This document shows positions 17,865 through 27,008 of a stretch of DNA of 64,000 nucleotides, one piece after another. Position numbers and translations under genes: made by a program. Every line of letters begins with the position of its first letter. Within the stretch, counting starts at the first letter, position 1. Under the pieces are notes generated by a model, which saw nothing but the letters and a program-made list of their open reading frames with translations, ran no database searches and was not told the origin of the DNA. The stretch spans positions 6,262,001 to 6,326,000 of the forward strand of contig NZ_AP026978.1 of assembly GCF_027924405.1 (NCBI RefSeq). Reading direction: 5' to 3'. The stretch comes from Nocardia sputorum. Its GTDB lineage: Bacteria > Actinomycetota > Actinomycetes > Mycobacteriales > Mycobacteriaceae.

Positions 17865-18299
17865 TCAGCCTTCGATGGTGATGCCCATCGAACGCGCGGT
17901 ACCCGCGATGATCTTGGCCGCCTGATCGAGGTCGTTGGCGTTCAGATCTTCCTGCTTGGTCTTGGCGATCTCGCGCACCTGGTCCATGGTCACCTTGGCG
18001 ACCTTGTTGCGGTGCGGCTCGGCCGAGCCCTTCTGCACGCCTGCGGCCTTGAGCAGCAGCTTGGCGGCGGGCGGGGTCTTCAGCTTGAAGTCGAACGACC
18101 GGTCCTCGTACACCGAGATCTCGACCGGGATGACGTTGCCGCGCTGCGACTCGGTCGCGGCGTTGTACGCCTTGCAGAACTCCATGATGTTGACGCCGTG
18201 CTGACCGAGCGCGGGGCCGACCGGAGGGGCCGGGTTCGCCTGGCCGGCCTGGATTTGAAGCTTGATGATCCCGGCGAGCTTCTTCTTCTTGGGGGGCAT
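17865..18299 (-). CDS. rplK: 50S ribosomal protein L11 (uL11)
   Basis: 144 residues with the highly conserved N-terminal [20 protein letters not shown] and C-terminal rRNA-binding domain ending in [12 protein letters not shown]. It forms the GTPase-associated centre with 23S rRNA and is needed for stringent-response sensing by RelA. First of the rplK-rplA pair, 98 bp after nusG. Confidence 0.98.
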   Translation of the reverse strand: MPPKKKKLAGIIKLQIQAGQANPAPPVGPALGQHGVNIMEFCKAYNAATESQRGNVIPVEISVYEDRSFDFKLKTPPAAKLLLKAAGVQKGSAEPHRNKVAKVTMDQVREIAKTKQEDLNANDLDQAAKIIAGTARSMGITIEG

Positions 18300-18397
18300 C
18301 TTTCTTTCCTAGGTGTTGGTGTCCCTTGCTCTTTGCAAGTCTGCTGACTCGACCCGCGGCGCGCGGGCCGACTCATCCCGTCGTCGACGGAACGGAT

Positions 18398-19282
<885 letters not shown>

Positions 19283-19305
19283 CTACCGGCGTCGGCGTCG
19301 TTCAG

Positions 19306-19704
19306 CTAGCCGAACAGCCAGTTGACACCCTTGATGAACGCCAGATCCAACCCGCTGATGAACGCGACCATGAAAATCACGAACACCAGAACAACGCTCG
19401 TATAGGTGACCATCTGCTTCCGGTTGGGCCAGATCACCTTGCGCAGTTCCGCGATGACCTCACGCAGGAACTTGATCAAACGCTTGAACGGATTACCCGA
19501 CTTCTTGCGTTCGGCCCGATCGGTCGCCTTGGTTGCCTTCCGCGACGGACGGTCGAGCGTGGCGATAGCGCCCGTGTCGACCTGTGAGGATCCAGTGCGA
19601 GTCCGCCGGGCGGACCGCTTTCCGCTCGGTCGTGTCGCTGCGGCGGTGCCATCGCCTTCGTCGGCGGCATGTGCGCCGCGGCGAGTGTCCCGCTCGTCGC
19701 TCAC
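19306..19704 (-). CDS. secE: Preprotein translocase subunit SecE
   Basis: 132 residues from GTG 19704, with GGAG about 7 nt upstream. A long hydrophilic, Arg/Thr-rich N-terminus (about 1-75) precedes the conserved amphipathic helix FLREVIAELRKVIWPNRKQM and a single C-terminal membrane helix. SecE clamps SecY in the Sec channel. The open frame continues upstream into tRNA-Trp and cannot be the true start. The GTG overlaps the stop of a 23-codon ORF by GTGA, so its translation may be coupled to that ORF. Confidence 0.95.
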   Translation of the reverse strand: MSDERDTRRGAHAADEGDGTAAATRPSGKRSARRTRTGSSQVDTGAIATLDRPSRKATKATDRAERKKSGNPFKRLIKFLREVIAELRKVIWPNRKQMVTYTSVVLVFVIFMVAFISGLDLAFIKGVNWLFG

Positions 19705-19772
19705 GCCTTCTCCTCGCTCCGTTTGGTGCCGTCGTGCGCGATGCGCGCCGTGCGAATTGCTCGCTCGCTCAC
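19701..19772 (-). CDS. Candidate 23-residue leader ORF overlapping secE
   Basis: GTG 19772 opens a frame reading MSERAIRTARIAHDG and ending with TGA inside the GTGA of the secE start. AGAGAGG lies 6 nt upstream as a possible ribosome-binding site. It fills most of the gap between tRNA-Trp and secE. Its first bases contain GAGCGAGCGA, the DNA core also present at the starts of the short ORFs before menE and the Mam gene. Unproven; it could be a coupling leader. Confidence 0.4.
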   Translation of the reverse strand: MSERAIRTARIAHDGTKRSEEKA

Positions 19773-19803
19773 GTCGATCCTCTCTCGTCGCTGGCATCCA
19801 GGG

Positions 19804-19876
<73 letters not shown>

Positions 19877-19878
19877 TC

Positions 19879-19904
19879 GGTTGGACGGTGTTGGCTGTCC
19901 AACC
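19879..19904. promoter_or_regulatory. Inverted repeat just upstream of tRNA-Trp
   Basis: GGTTGGAC, 10 bp, GTCCAACC: perfect 8-bp arms ending 3 bp before the tRNA 5' end. It would overlap the tRNA promoter or its first transcribed bases. The remaining gap to hadAB (19905-20098) shows no gene. Confidence 0.35.
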
Positions 19905-20098
19905 ACTGTTCCGATATTCAGTTGTGTCCTGGTGTCACACAACACGCGCGCCGCTCCGGCAGTTGCCGGCCCCGTGGGCGATCCGCGCGGACCGCCTGGA
20001 ACCAGCCCCTCAGAGCAGCGCGCAGCGGCTGGCGACCCCAGAAACCTGAGTGTACGTTACCGTGCGCGCCATTAGCCAATCCGGGTCGCTGTCCCTGG

Positions 20099-21172
20099 TC
20101 AGGCGAGCTGCACCGTCGCGGTGGCGCGGCCGAAGATCTTCTTCCCCGCCGACTTCGCCACGATGGCCACGACCGCGGTCCGGTTCTCCGGATCGACCGA
20201 CTTCACCTTACCGGTGTACTCGATTTCGGCCGCCTCCTCGGAGCCCACGTAGACCGGGCTGGTGAAGCGGACGTTGTACTCCTTGACAGCGCCGGGATCG
20301 CCGAGCCACGAGGTGACGAATCCGCCGCCGAGACCCATGGTCAGCATGCCGTGCGCGACGACGTTCTCCAGGCCGACCAGCTTCACCACCTCGTCGCTCC
20401 AGTGGATCGGGTTGGCATCGCCGGAGACGCCCGCGTAGTTCACCAGGTCGCCGCGGGTGAGCCGGACGATGCGCGCGGGCAGCTCGTCGCCGACCGAGAC
20501 GTCCTCGAACCGGATGGCGTGCTTCGTGCGCACCCCTTCCGCGGGCGGTACGACCGGTGCGGGCGCCTCGGTCACCGCGAGCGAGGTGCGCGGGTGGTGC
20601 CCCGGCGCGTCCTCGCCGATGCCGTGCATGAGCACGTTGCGGACGGCGGCGTTGAGGTTCGGGTCGATGTCGCCGCCGCTGCGGCCGACGAGCGTGGTGT
20701 AGGTGGTGAGCACCAGTTCGTCGTTCTGCGCGGTGACGATGTTCTTGGTCACGATGATGTCGCCGCCGAAGGCCTGCCGGAACGAATGCAGGTGGACATC
20801 GCAGGTGAGCTGGTCGCCGACCCTGATCGGGCGATGGAATTCCAGGATCTGGTCGGTCTGCATGATCTGGCTGAGGTCGTAGCCGGTGACGACCTCTTCG
20901 AACAATTTGCGCTGCGCGAGAATCCCGACCAGGGAGATGAAGGTGACCGGCGCGAGCAGGTTGTCGTAGCCGTACTCCTGCGCCGCGTCCTCGTCCCAGT
21001 GCACCGGGTGGTAGTCCTGCACGGCGCGGGCGTATTCACGCACCTTCTCGCGGCCGACCTCGTAGTAGTCGTCGACGCGGTAGTGGTGACCGACCATCGC
21101 CGCGGCGTTCGCCGCGGGGTCGAGCGTCTCGCCCGTCTGGACCGCTTCGTCTGTACCGGTGTTGATTGTCAC
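20099..21172 (-). CDS. hadAB: Fused (3R)-hydroxyacyl-ACP dehydratase HadA/HadB
   Basis: 357 residues: two hot-dog domains fused. The N-half (about 25-175) resembles HadA/HadC, with YEVGREKVREYARAVQ and LLAPVTFISLVG. The C-half is HadB-like, with DLVNYAGVSGDANPIHW and AHGMLTMGLGGGFVTSW. It dehydrates 3-hydroxyacyl-ACP in FAS-II elongation toward mycolic acids. In M. tuberculosis HadA, HadB and HadC are separate. The catalytic D-x2-P-x-H is present in the C-half (DANPIH) and also in the N-half (DYHPVH). The start GTG 21172 follows TACAGT by 6 nt, indicating a leaderless mRNA; GTG 21202 is an alternative. No hadC is in the window. Confidence 0.9.
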   Translation of the reverse strand: MTINTGTDEAVQTGETLDPAANAAAMVGHHYRVDDYYEVGREKVREYARAVQDYHPVHWDEDAAQEYGYDNLLAPVTFISLVGILAQRKLFEEVVTGYDLSQIMQTDQILEFHRPIRVGDQLTCDVHLHSFRQAFGGDIIVTKNIVTAQNDELVLTTYTTLVGRSGGDIDPNLNAAVRNVLMHGIGEDAPGHHPRTSLAVTEAPAPVVPPAEGVRTKHAIRFEDVSVGDELPARIVRLTRGDLVNYAGVSGDANPIHWSDEVVKLVGLENVVAHGMLTMGLGGGFVTSWLGDPGAVKEYNVRFTSPVYVGSEEAAEIEYTGKVKSVDPENRTAVVAIVAKSAGKKIFGRATATVQLA

Positions 21173-21349
21173 GGGAGGACTGTACCTATCTGACCCCGTC
21201 ACCCGGAGTCTGCGGAGCGCTCACCACCGCACCCACACCGTGAAAATGCGTCAGGGCCGGACAGTTGTCCGGCCCTCGCGGTGCCACGGCCCGAGATACC
21301 GGGAGGCGACTCCCGGCGTTAGACCACGCGGTAGTTCACGCGTGGAGGA

Positions 21350-21520
21350 CTAGCGGGATTCGCGGTGCGCCCGGTGCGTGCCGCAGTTCGGGCAGAACTT
21401 CTTCAACTCCAGACGATCCGGGTCGTTACGCCGGTTCTTCTTGGTGATGTAGTTGCGGTGCTTGCACTGCTCGCAGGCCAAGGTGATCTTTGGCCGGACA
21501 TCGGTGGACTTCGCGGCCAC
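21350..21520 (-). CDS. rpmG: 50S ribosomal protein L33 (bL33), zinc-ribbon form
   Basis: 56 residues from GTG 21520, with AAGAAGG upstream; the longer open frame enters tRNA-Met. Two Cys pairs (CEQC and CPNC) make the zinc-binding form of L33. It lies between tRNA-Met and hadAB, as rpmG2 does in M. tuberculosis. Confidence 0.96.
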
Positions 21521-21562
21521 GATATGCCTTCTTTCCGGTACCTGATGGGCTTGTATCGGTTG

Positions 21563-21638
21563 TGGTAGCGATGGCCGGACTTGAACCGGCGACACAACGA
21601 TTATGAGTCGTTTGCTCTACCGACTGAGCTACACCGCC
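21563..21638 (-). tRNA. metT: tRNA-Met (CAU), elongator type
   Basis: 76 nt including an encoded 3' CCA. Acceptor GGCGGTG pairs with CATCGCT (two G-U pairs); anticodon loop CTCATAA gives CAU; T loop GGTTCAAGTCC. The base-paired 1:72 position and absence of the initiator GGG/CCC anticodon stem suggest elongator Met, though an Ile2 tRNA with modified CAU cannot be excluded by sequence alone. Confidence 0.93.
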
Positions 21639-21714
21639 ACGGCGTCGCATTGCCATGGTGCCGAGCCCGCACTACGGGAGCGATGCCGAGTCGGTCACCA
21701 CCGGCAATCCGGCG

Positions 21715-21787
21715 AGCCCCCTAACGGAATCGAACCGTTGACCTTTTCCTTACCATGGAAACGCTCTGCCGACTGAGCTAAGGGGGC
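21715..21787 (-). tRNA. thrT: tRNA-Thr (GGU)
   Basis: 73 nt. Acceptor GCCCCCT pairs with AGGGGGC; D arm TAGCTCAGTCGGCAGAGC; anticodon loop ATGGTAA gives GGU; T loop GGTTCGATTCC. No encoded CCA. It precedes tRNA-Met and rpmG in the same direction, as in mycobacteria. Confidence 0.96.
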
Positions 21788-22332
21788 ATGACTACTTCCG
21801 CACCGAGCCTCGAACACTCGACCTCAGCGCGGTGAAGTCTTGAACGAGGTTACACACTCACCGGTCTCAGCACCAAACCGGGTGGTCAAAGGCATGTTTT
21901 CGGGCGCGTGGCCGCAACTTTCCGCAGCCTCCGGGCCTTCACTCCAGTTCGCCAGCGCAACCCTCAGGTTATCGAACGCGAACGTGGCCGCCCTCGAACG
22001 CGAACATGACGTGCAGGCGATCACACACGATGCCACGAAAATGCAATACGTCCCGACCGGAAGTCAGACGTCTCGACGAATCGAGCCAGATCGAAGCCAA
22101 CGAGAAGAAGCTACGGTCCGCAGACCGGACCGATCAGTCGAACCGATCACTCGGTGAACGAAGCGGGTCGATGCGACGACGCGAAGACATGGGACATGCG
22201 TCGGGTTGTGCTGAGACACACAACGCGGCCGAGGAAAAAGTCGGTCGATCGCCACCACAAGACGACGCAACAGGCGTGACCGAAGCAACCACCGCGAGGG
22301 GGTCCGGGGGGCGAAGCCCCGCCGGGCGGGGT
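21788..22332. other. Non-coding stretch between tRNA-Thr and tRNA-Tyr
   Basis: About 545 bp without a supportable gene; the few short ORFs lack ribosome-binding sites and protein-like composition. It is less GC-rich than its surroundings in 21840-22150. A motif CGAACGCGAAC occurs twice 21 bp apart (around 21976 and 21997) and recurs as part of an inverted repeat near 42062-42128. The right end becomes very G-rich and leads into hairpins. Confidence 0.6.
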
Positions 22333-22401
22333 GTGGGGGTTGCACCCCCACAGGACATTACGAAGCGAGCCCTGTACGCGCTTTTTGCGTACAGGGCTCG
22401 C
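22333..22401. repeat. Pair of perfect hairpins downstream of tRNA-Tyr
   Basis: GTGGGGGT-TGC-ACCCCCAC (22333-22351) has 8-bp arms; then a 15-bp perfect stem, GCGAGCCCTGTACGC and its complement, with a T-rich 7-nt loop (22365-22401). A further GGGGC-GAA-GCCCC stem lies just left, near 22313-22325. The large hairpin sits 14 bp past the tRNA-Tyr 3' end and may terminate its transcript; the set also looks like a dispersed actinobacterial palindromic repeat. Confidence 0.65.
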
Positions 22402-22414
22402 CTGGTGAGCGGAG

Positions 22415-22497
22415 TGGCAGGTGTAGGATTCGAACCTACGTAGGCTTTCACCGACAGATTTACAGTCTGCTCCCATTGGCCGCTCGGGCAACCTGCC
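22415..22497 (-). tRNA. tyrT: tRNA-Tyr (GUA)
   Basis: 83 nt with the long variable arm of class II tRNAs. Acceptor GGCAGGT pairs with ACCTGCC, discriminator A; anticodon loop CTGTAAA gives GUA; T loop GGTTCGAATCC. The 3' CCA is not encoded. Single gene, divergent from yajQ. Confidence 0.96.
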
Positions 22498-22671
22498 GTT
22501 CGCGCATTGTTTCGCGCGCTGAGCAGAATACATCGAACCCGCACCCTGAATGCAAACCGGCTGGCTATCGGCCCTGCGACGCGACTACCCTCGGGTCTCC
22601 GGGTAGAACTGACGGTGGCTGTAAGCATCGGGCTCAGCTCACCCGTCGGACTGTCAGAACAGGAGCGCAGC

Positions 22672-23163
22672 GTGGCTGATTCGTCTTTCGATGTTGTGAG
22701 CAAGGTCGACCGGCAGGAGGTCGACAACGCTCTGCATCAGGCGGAGAAGGAGCTCAACACCCGCTACGACTTCCGCGGTACCGGCGCGTCGATCGAATGG
22801 TCCGGCGAGGACAAGATCGTGCTCACCGCGGAGGCGGAGGAGCGTGTGAAGGCCGCGCTGGAGGTGTTCAAGGAGAAGCTGATCCGCCGCGACATCTCGC
22901 TGAAGGCGTTCGACGCGGGCGAGCCGGTCTCCTCCGGCAAGGTGTACAAGATCACCGGTTCGCTGGTGCAGGGCATCGATTCCGAGCACGCGAAGAAGAT
23001 CTCCAAGAAGATCCGGGACGAAGGCCCCAAGGGCGTGAAGGCGCAGATCCAGGGCGACGAACTGCGGGTGAGCAGCAAGAAGCGCGATGATCTGCAGGCC
23101 GTCATCGCCCTGCTGAAGGGCGAGGATTTCGGCATCGCGCTGCAGTTCGTCAACTACCGCTGA
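22672..23163 (+). CDS. yajQ: YajQ family nucleotide-binding protein
   Basis: 163 residues from GTG 22672, with AGGAG 6 nt upstream; an open frame reaching 22507 is not used. The sequence is a full-length YajQ: N-terminal [32 protein letters not shown], and C-terminal [25 protein letters not shown]. The family binds nucleotides, and c-di-GMP in some bacteria, acting as a sensor-effector in the cytosol. It ends in a 10-bp tail-to-tail overlap with the oxidoreductase/hemerythrin gene. Confidence 0.96.
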   Translation: MADSSFDVVSKVDRQEVDNALHQAEKELNTRYDFRGTGASIEWSGEDKIVLTAEAEERVKAALEVFKEKLIRRDISLKAFDAGEPVSSGKVYKITGSLVQGIDSEHAKKISKKIRDEGPKGVKAQIQGDELRVSSKKRDDLQAVIALLKGEDFGIALQFVNYR

Positions 23164-24182
23164 CCGCCGGCCCGCAGCGCGGCGGGATCGGTCGCGTTCA
23201 GCGTGTCCACGAGGGTGTCCTCCTCATAGGTGAAGTGGGTCTCCAGTTCCGTCGCGAGGCGATCGAAGTCCGCGCGCAGCCGGGCCGGATCGCCGGGTTC
23301 CGGCGCGTCGAGGAGTTCCCGTAGCTCGGTCAGCGCGGTGGCGACCACACCGTGCTCGCGGTTGAGCCGGTCGATCACGGGCGCGAGTTCGGGATGCAGC
23401 CGGACAAGGGCGGGAAAGACGCCGTCCTCGCTGGTGTGATGTTCGCCGAGCGCGCCGCAGAACGCGAGGCAATGGGCGCGTAGATCCCGCGGCAGCGCCG
23501 GTTTGCCCGCCACGCCCGGTGCCCGTACGTATTGCTCGAGACCCGTCCGGACGGTGGCGAGGTCACGGCGCAGCTGGGCATGCACGTGCCGGAGGTGATC
23601 GCCGACGGCCGCGGCGCGCTGCCGCGCGGGCGTCGCCCTGTCCGGCGATCCGGTCAGCGCTGTCGCACCCGCGACGCCCGCCACGGCGCCGGCGGTGGCT
23701 CCCGCTGCCGCCAGAAGGCGGCGCCTGCCGAGCCCAGGACGCGTGACCGGCTCCAACGCTACGACGGGGATAATCCGGTCGGTCGCCGCCTGATAGGCGG
23801 CGAAGGCGGGATCGTCGCCGGCTTGGGCGGCATAGTGCCGGTCCCGCTCGCCGCCCTCGAGCACTCGTGCGTTCGCGAGGTAGGTCTCGATCCGCTCCCC
23901 CGTGCCGATCTCGACGGTCACCTCGGGATTCGCACGCACGTTGTGGAACCAGGCCGGATGGGTGTCCGCGCCCGCATTGGACCCGAACACCAGGACGCGC
24001 GCACCGTCGCGGCGGTAGACGATCGGCACCGTGTGCGCGCGTCCGGTTCTCGCGCCGACGGTGGTGAGCAGGAGCAGCGGCGCTTCCTCGAACATTCCGC
24101 CGACGCGGCCGGCGTTCGCGCGGAACTCCGCGATGATCGCCCGGTTGAACTCCTTCGGCCCGCTGCGCTCCGGATCAGTCAT
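23154..24182 (-). CDS. F420-type nitroreductase family domain fused to hemerythrin HHE domain
   Basis: 342 residues with two domains. Residues about 10-145 are a deazaflavin-dependent nitroreductase (DDN)-type split barrel: [38 protein letters not shown] hydrophobic, Ala/Gly-rich segment (155-176, after RRR) may be a membrane helix or linker. Residues about 192-330 form a hemerythrin HHE four-helix domain with His196, HHTSE (248-252), H277 and HFTYEE (316-321) as di-iron ligands. F420H2 oxidation may be paired with O2/NO or iron sensing. Start ATG 24182; divergent from a MarR gene with a strong palindrome between. The fused architecture is unusual. Confidence 0.85.
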   Translation of the reverse strand: MTDPERSGPKEFNRAIIAEFRANAGRVGGMFEEAPLLLLTTVGARTGRAHTVPIVYRRDGARVLVFGSNAGADTHPAWFHNVRANPEVTVEIGTGERIETYLANARVLEGGERDRHYAAQAGDDPAFAAYQAATDRIIPVVALEPVTRPGLGRRRLLAAAGATAGAVAGVAGATALTGSPDRATPARQRAAAVGDHLRHVHAQLRRDLATVRTGLEQYVRAPGVAGKPALPRDLRAHCLAFCGALGEHHTSEDGVFPALVRLHPELAPVIDRLNREHGVVATALTELRELLDAPEPGDPARLRADFDRLATELETHFTYEEDTLVDTLNATDPAALRAGGQR

Positions 24183-24251
24183 ATCCGACACCCCTTCCGC
24201 GGCACGACGCAAACGCCGCGACCGCTGGTTATAGCCTGATGACGATGTGCG

Positions 24252-24288
24252 AGTTTTGCTTTGCAAGCAAAACTATTTTGTAGACAAA
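24252..24288. promoter_or_regulatory. Tandem palindromic operators for the MarR regulator
   Basis: A perfect 23-bp inverted repeat with 10-bp arms (AGTTTTGCTT, TGC, AAGCAAAACT; 24252-24274), followed by TTTGT-AG-ACAAA (24277-24288). They lie in the 127-bp divergent gap between the MarR gene and the oxidoreductase/hemerythrin gene, where an autoregulator would bind to control both. Confidence 0.75.
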
Positions 24289-24309
24289 GGCTATTGGGAG
24301 GCGGTCGGC

Positions 24310-24774
24310 ATGTCAACCGAGGAGCGGCCGGGACTCGGCGTGGACGAGGGCATCCGCACGCTGCTGCTGCTGATGCCGCGCGTGGTGGGACGGGCCAAGA
24401 AATTGGGCGTTCCGAAGGAACTGGAGTCGTTCTCGCTGGCGCCTCGGCACCTGTCGCTGCTGGCCAATCTGGTGTTCGACGGACCGACCACGGTGACGGA
24501 TCTCGCCGCCCGCCTGGAGGTGGCGCCGACGACGGTGAGCCTGATGGTCGGCGAACTCAGCAAGCAGGGTGTGCTGGAACGCGGCGCGGACCCGGACGAC
24601 CGCAGGCGCACCATCGTCGCCATCGCACCGGCGCACGAGCAAGCCGTGCACAAATGGCTGGGACGCAGCGCTCGCGCCTGGCGCACCGTGCTCGAGCCGC
24701 TCACCGCGCAGCAGCGGCAGTTGTTCGTCGAGACGTTTCGCGCCTACGAAGACCAGCTGGCCCTGGACGATTGA
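24310..24774 (+). CDS. MarR family transcriptional regulator
   Basis: 154 residues from ATG 24310, with GGGAGG 8 nt upstream. Winged-helix core: TVTDLAARLEVAPTTVSLMVGEL is the recognition helix-turn-helix and ADPDDRRRTIVAI the wing. MarR dimers bind palindromes and release them on binding phenolics or oxidants. It is divergent from the F420-reductase/hemerythrin gene and flanked by two palindromes, so autoregulation and control of that gene are likely. Ligand unknown. Confidence 0.9.
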   Translation: MSTEERPGLGVDEGIRTLLLLMPRVVGRAKKLGVPKELESFSLAPRHLSLLANLVFDGPTTVTDLAARLEVAPTTVSLMVGELSKQGVLERGADPDDRRRTIVAIAPAHEQAVHKWLGRSARAWRTVLEPLTAQQRQLFVETFRAYEDQLALDD

Positions 24775-24786
24775 GCGTTCCCGGGC

Positions 24787-25668
24787 TCAGTGCCGGCGCG
24801 GGCCGCCCGCCATCTCCTCGAGCCGGGCGATGCGTTCGTTCATCGACGGATGCGTGGAGAACCAGCGCGCGACCCGCTCACCCGCACGGAACGGATTGGC
24901 GATCATCAGGTGCGACTGCGACGCCAGCCGCGGCTCGGGCGGAAGCGGGGCGGTCTGCACGCCGCGTTCGATCTTCCGCAGCGCGGACGCCAGCGCCAGC
25001 GGATCGCCGGTCAGCTCGGCGCCGGACTGGTCGGCCTGGAATTCGCGCGAACGCGAGACGGCCAGTTTGATCAGCGTCGCGGCGATCGGGCCGAGCAGCG
25101 AGACCAGCAGCACGGCCAGCACGTTCGGACCCTCGCCGTTGCGGTTGCCGCCGAACATGGACAGGTACATGGCCAGGTTCGCCACGCCGGAGATGACGGC
25201 CGCGAGCGCACCCGCGATCGAGGAGATGAGGATGTCGCGGTTGTAGACGTGCGAGAGTTCGTGACCGAGCACGGCCCGCAATTCCCGCTCGTCGAGGAGC
25301 TGCAGAATGCCGCTGGTGCAACAGACCGCGGCGTGACGGGGATTGCGTCCGGTGGCGAAGGCGTTGGGCGCGTTCGTCGGGCTGATGTACAGCCGGGGCA
25401 TCGGCTGCCGCGCGATGGTGGCCAGCTCCCGCACGATCCGGTACATGACCGGGGCCTCCAGCTCGCTGACCGGCTGGGCGTGCATGGCCTTCAACGCGAT
25501 CTTGTCGCTGTTGAAGTACGCGTAGGCGTTCATGCCCACCGCGAGCAGGATCGCGACGACGAGGATCGTCGGGTTGCGGAACAGCGCGCCGATCACCACG
25601 ATCAGGGCCGACAGGCCCACCATCAGCCCGAAGGTCTTCAGCCCGTTCGCAAACCCGTGCCCGTGCAT
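24787..25668 (-). CDS. htpX: Zinc metalloprotease HtpX
   Basis: 293-residue membrane M48 protease. Two N-terminal helices (about 10-50), zinc motif HELSH at 136-140 with the third ligand in [10 protein letters not shown], and two further helices between. It degrades misfolded membrane proteins together with FtsH. ATG 25668 has GGGAG close upstream. Next to a prenyl synthase and menJ as in M. tuberculosis. Confidence 0.96.
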   Translation of the reverse strand: MHGHGFANGLKTFGLMVGLSALIVVIGALFRNPTILVVAILLAVGMNAYAYFNSDKIALKAMHAQPVSELEAPVMYRIVRELATIARQPMPRLYISPTNAPNAFATGRNPRHAAVCCTSGILQLLDERELRAVLGHELSHVYNRDILISSIAGALAAVISGVANLAMYLSMFGGNRNGEGPNVLAVLLVSLLGPIAATLIKLAVSRSREFQADQSGAELTGDPLALASALRKIERGVQTAPLPPEPRLASQSHLMIANPFRAGERVARWFSTHPSMNERIARLEEMAGGPRRH

Positions 25669-25762
25669 ACGTCTCCCTTGCCGCTCCCCCGTTCACCGAG
25701 TCGCCTTACAGCAGATAAACGATAGAAGCTCCAGGCAAAGTTCCGGTGCATCCCCGCCGCGC

Positions 25763-26833
25763 TCACCCCACGCGTTCGATGGTGTAGCGAACCAGCCGCT
25801 CGAGCGCGTCGTTGGCGGGGCCGCCGGGCAGGGCGGACAGCTCGGCGTAGGCGAGGTCGGCGTAGCCCTGCAGTTTCTCCTTGGCCAGCGTCATGCCGCG
25901 CGAGTCGGCGAGCAGGGCGAGCGCCTCGTCCACCTCGTCGTCGGTTTCCAGCGGACGGGCCAGCAGCTTGCGCAGGCGATCGCCGTCGGCGCCCTCCTCG
26001 CGCAGCGCGTACAGCACCGGCAAGGTGTGCACGCCCTCGCGCAGGTCGGTGCCGGGAGTCTTGCCGGACTGCTCGGAGGCGGAGGAGATGTCGATGATGT
26101 CGTCGGAGATCTGGAAGGCGGTGCCGACCGCGTCACCGAGGCGGGCCAGACGCTCGACGTGCTCGGGGTCCGCCCCCGAGAAGGTGCCGCCGAAGCGGCC
26201 GGAAGCGGCGATCAGCGATCCGGTCTTCTCCCACACCACGCGCAGGTAGTGCTCGACCGGGTCCTGCGACTCCCGAGCGCCCATGGTCTCGCGCATCTGA
26301 CCGGTGACCAGTTCGGCGAAGGTCTCGGCGATGATGCGCACCGCGTCGGGGCCGAGGGTGGAGGTGAGCCGGGACGCGTGCGCGAACAGGTAGTCGCCCG
26401 CGAGGATGGCGATGTTGTTGCCCCACCGCGAGTTGACGCTCGGAGCGCCGCGGCGCATGGGGGCCTCGTCCATCACGTCGTCGTGGTAGAGCGTGGCCAG
26501 GTGCACGAGCTCGACGACGGTGCCCGCCGTGATCAGCGCGGGGTCGGCGGGGCGCGGGCCGAGCTGCCCGGTGAGGATGGTGAAGAGCGGGCGGAAGCGC
26601 TTGCCGCCGGCCTTGGCCAGGTGCAGCGCGGCTTCCTGGAGGAATTCCGCACCGTCGGAGAGTTCGTCGACGAGGAGTCTCTCCACTTCGGCCAGCCCGT
26701 TGCGCACGGTGTCGGCCAGCGCGCGGTCACCGAGGTCGACTCCGGCCACGACCGTGCTCACGTCGCTCCCGGCTCCGCCGTGCGCCGTGTCCATGATTCG
26801 CTCGCTGCGCTCGCTCATGGCCGATGTGCTCAT
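25763..26833 (-). CDS. grcC1: Polyprenyl diphosphate synthase (menaquinone side chain)
   Basis: About 356 residues, trans-isoprenyl diphosphate synthase. First Asp-rich motif DDVMDE, with GGKRFRPLF before it, second motif DDIIDI; both coordinate Mg2+ and diphosphates. It extends allylic diphosphates with IPP; the adjacent menJ, mgtA and menG suggest it makes the long prenyl tail of menaquinone. Chain length cannot be read. Start uncertain: ATG 26833, 26818 or 26794 are in frame; the middle one lies inside an AGCGAGCGA repeat that encodes MSERSERIM. Confidence 0.93.
   Translation of the reverse strand: MSTSAMSERSERIMDTAHGGAGSDVSTVVAGVDLGDRALADTVRNGLAEVERLLVDELSDGAEFLQEAALHLAKAGGKRFRPLFTILTGQLGPRPADPALITAGTVVELVHLATLYHDDVMDEAPMRRGAPSVNSRWGNNIAILAGDYLFAHASRLTSTLGPDAVRIIAETFAELVTGQMRETMGARESQDPVEHYLRVVWEKTGSLIAASGRFGGTFSGADPEHVERLARLGDAVGTAFQISDDIIDISSASEQSGKTPGTDLREGVHTLPVLYALREEGADGDRLRKLLARPLETDDEVDEALALLADSRGMTLAKEKLQGYADLAYAELSALPGGPANDALERLVRYTIERVG
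26791..26818 (-). repeat. AGCGAGCGA repeat element at the prenyl synthase start
   Basis: Reading minus, ATGAGCGAGCGCAGCGAGCG then AATCATGG. The same kind of element opens the short ORFs upstream of menE (45087), Mam (3102) and secE (19772) and, as a half copy, the thioesterase gene at 43350. It always places an ATG or GTG at its left edge. Confidence 0.5.
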
Positions 26834-27008
26834 TTCTTCTCCCAGCGATGCGTCCGACCCCACGGTAGAGAACCTAGCGTGTCACCGCCGGATGGCCCAT
26901 GAACACCGTCACTCTGTGGTGGATCGGCCACGATCGCGGCGCGTCGGCGGTGATCGTCCACGACGCGAGCGCGACCGCCGTCGACATGGGTGTGACGGCC
27001 CTGCGAGT

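Noticed and set aside
21824..22036. 70-codon minus-strand ORF after tRNA-Thr
   Set aside because: No start signal and unconvincing composition; left as non-coding.
21563..22497. tRNA cluster as an integration hotspot
   Set aside because: No integrase and no duplicated tRNA 3' end was found around the tRNAs; the spacing matches ordinary mycobacterial synteny.
26493..27008. N-terminal extension of MenJ by about 175 residues
   Set aside because: It lies antisense to the prenyl synthase and lacks protein character; MenJ family proteins begin near the FAD motif.
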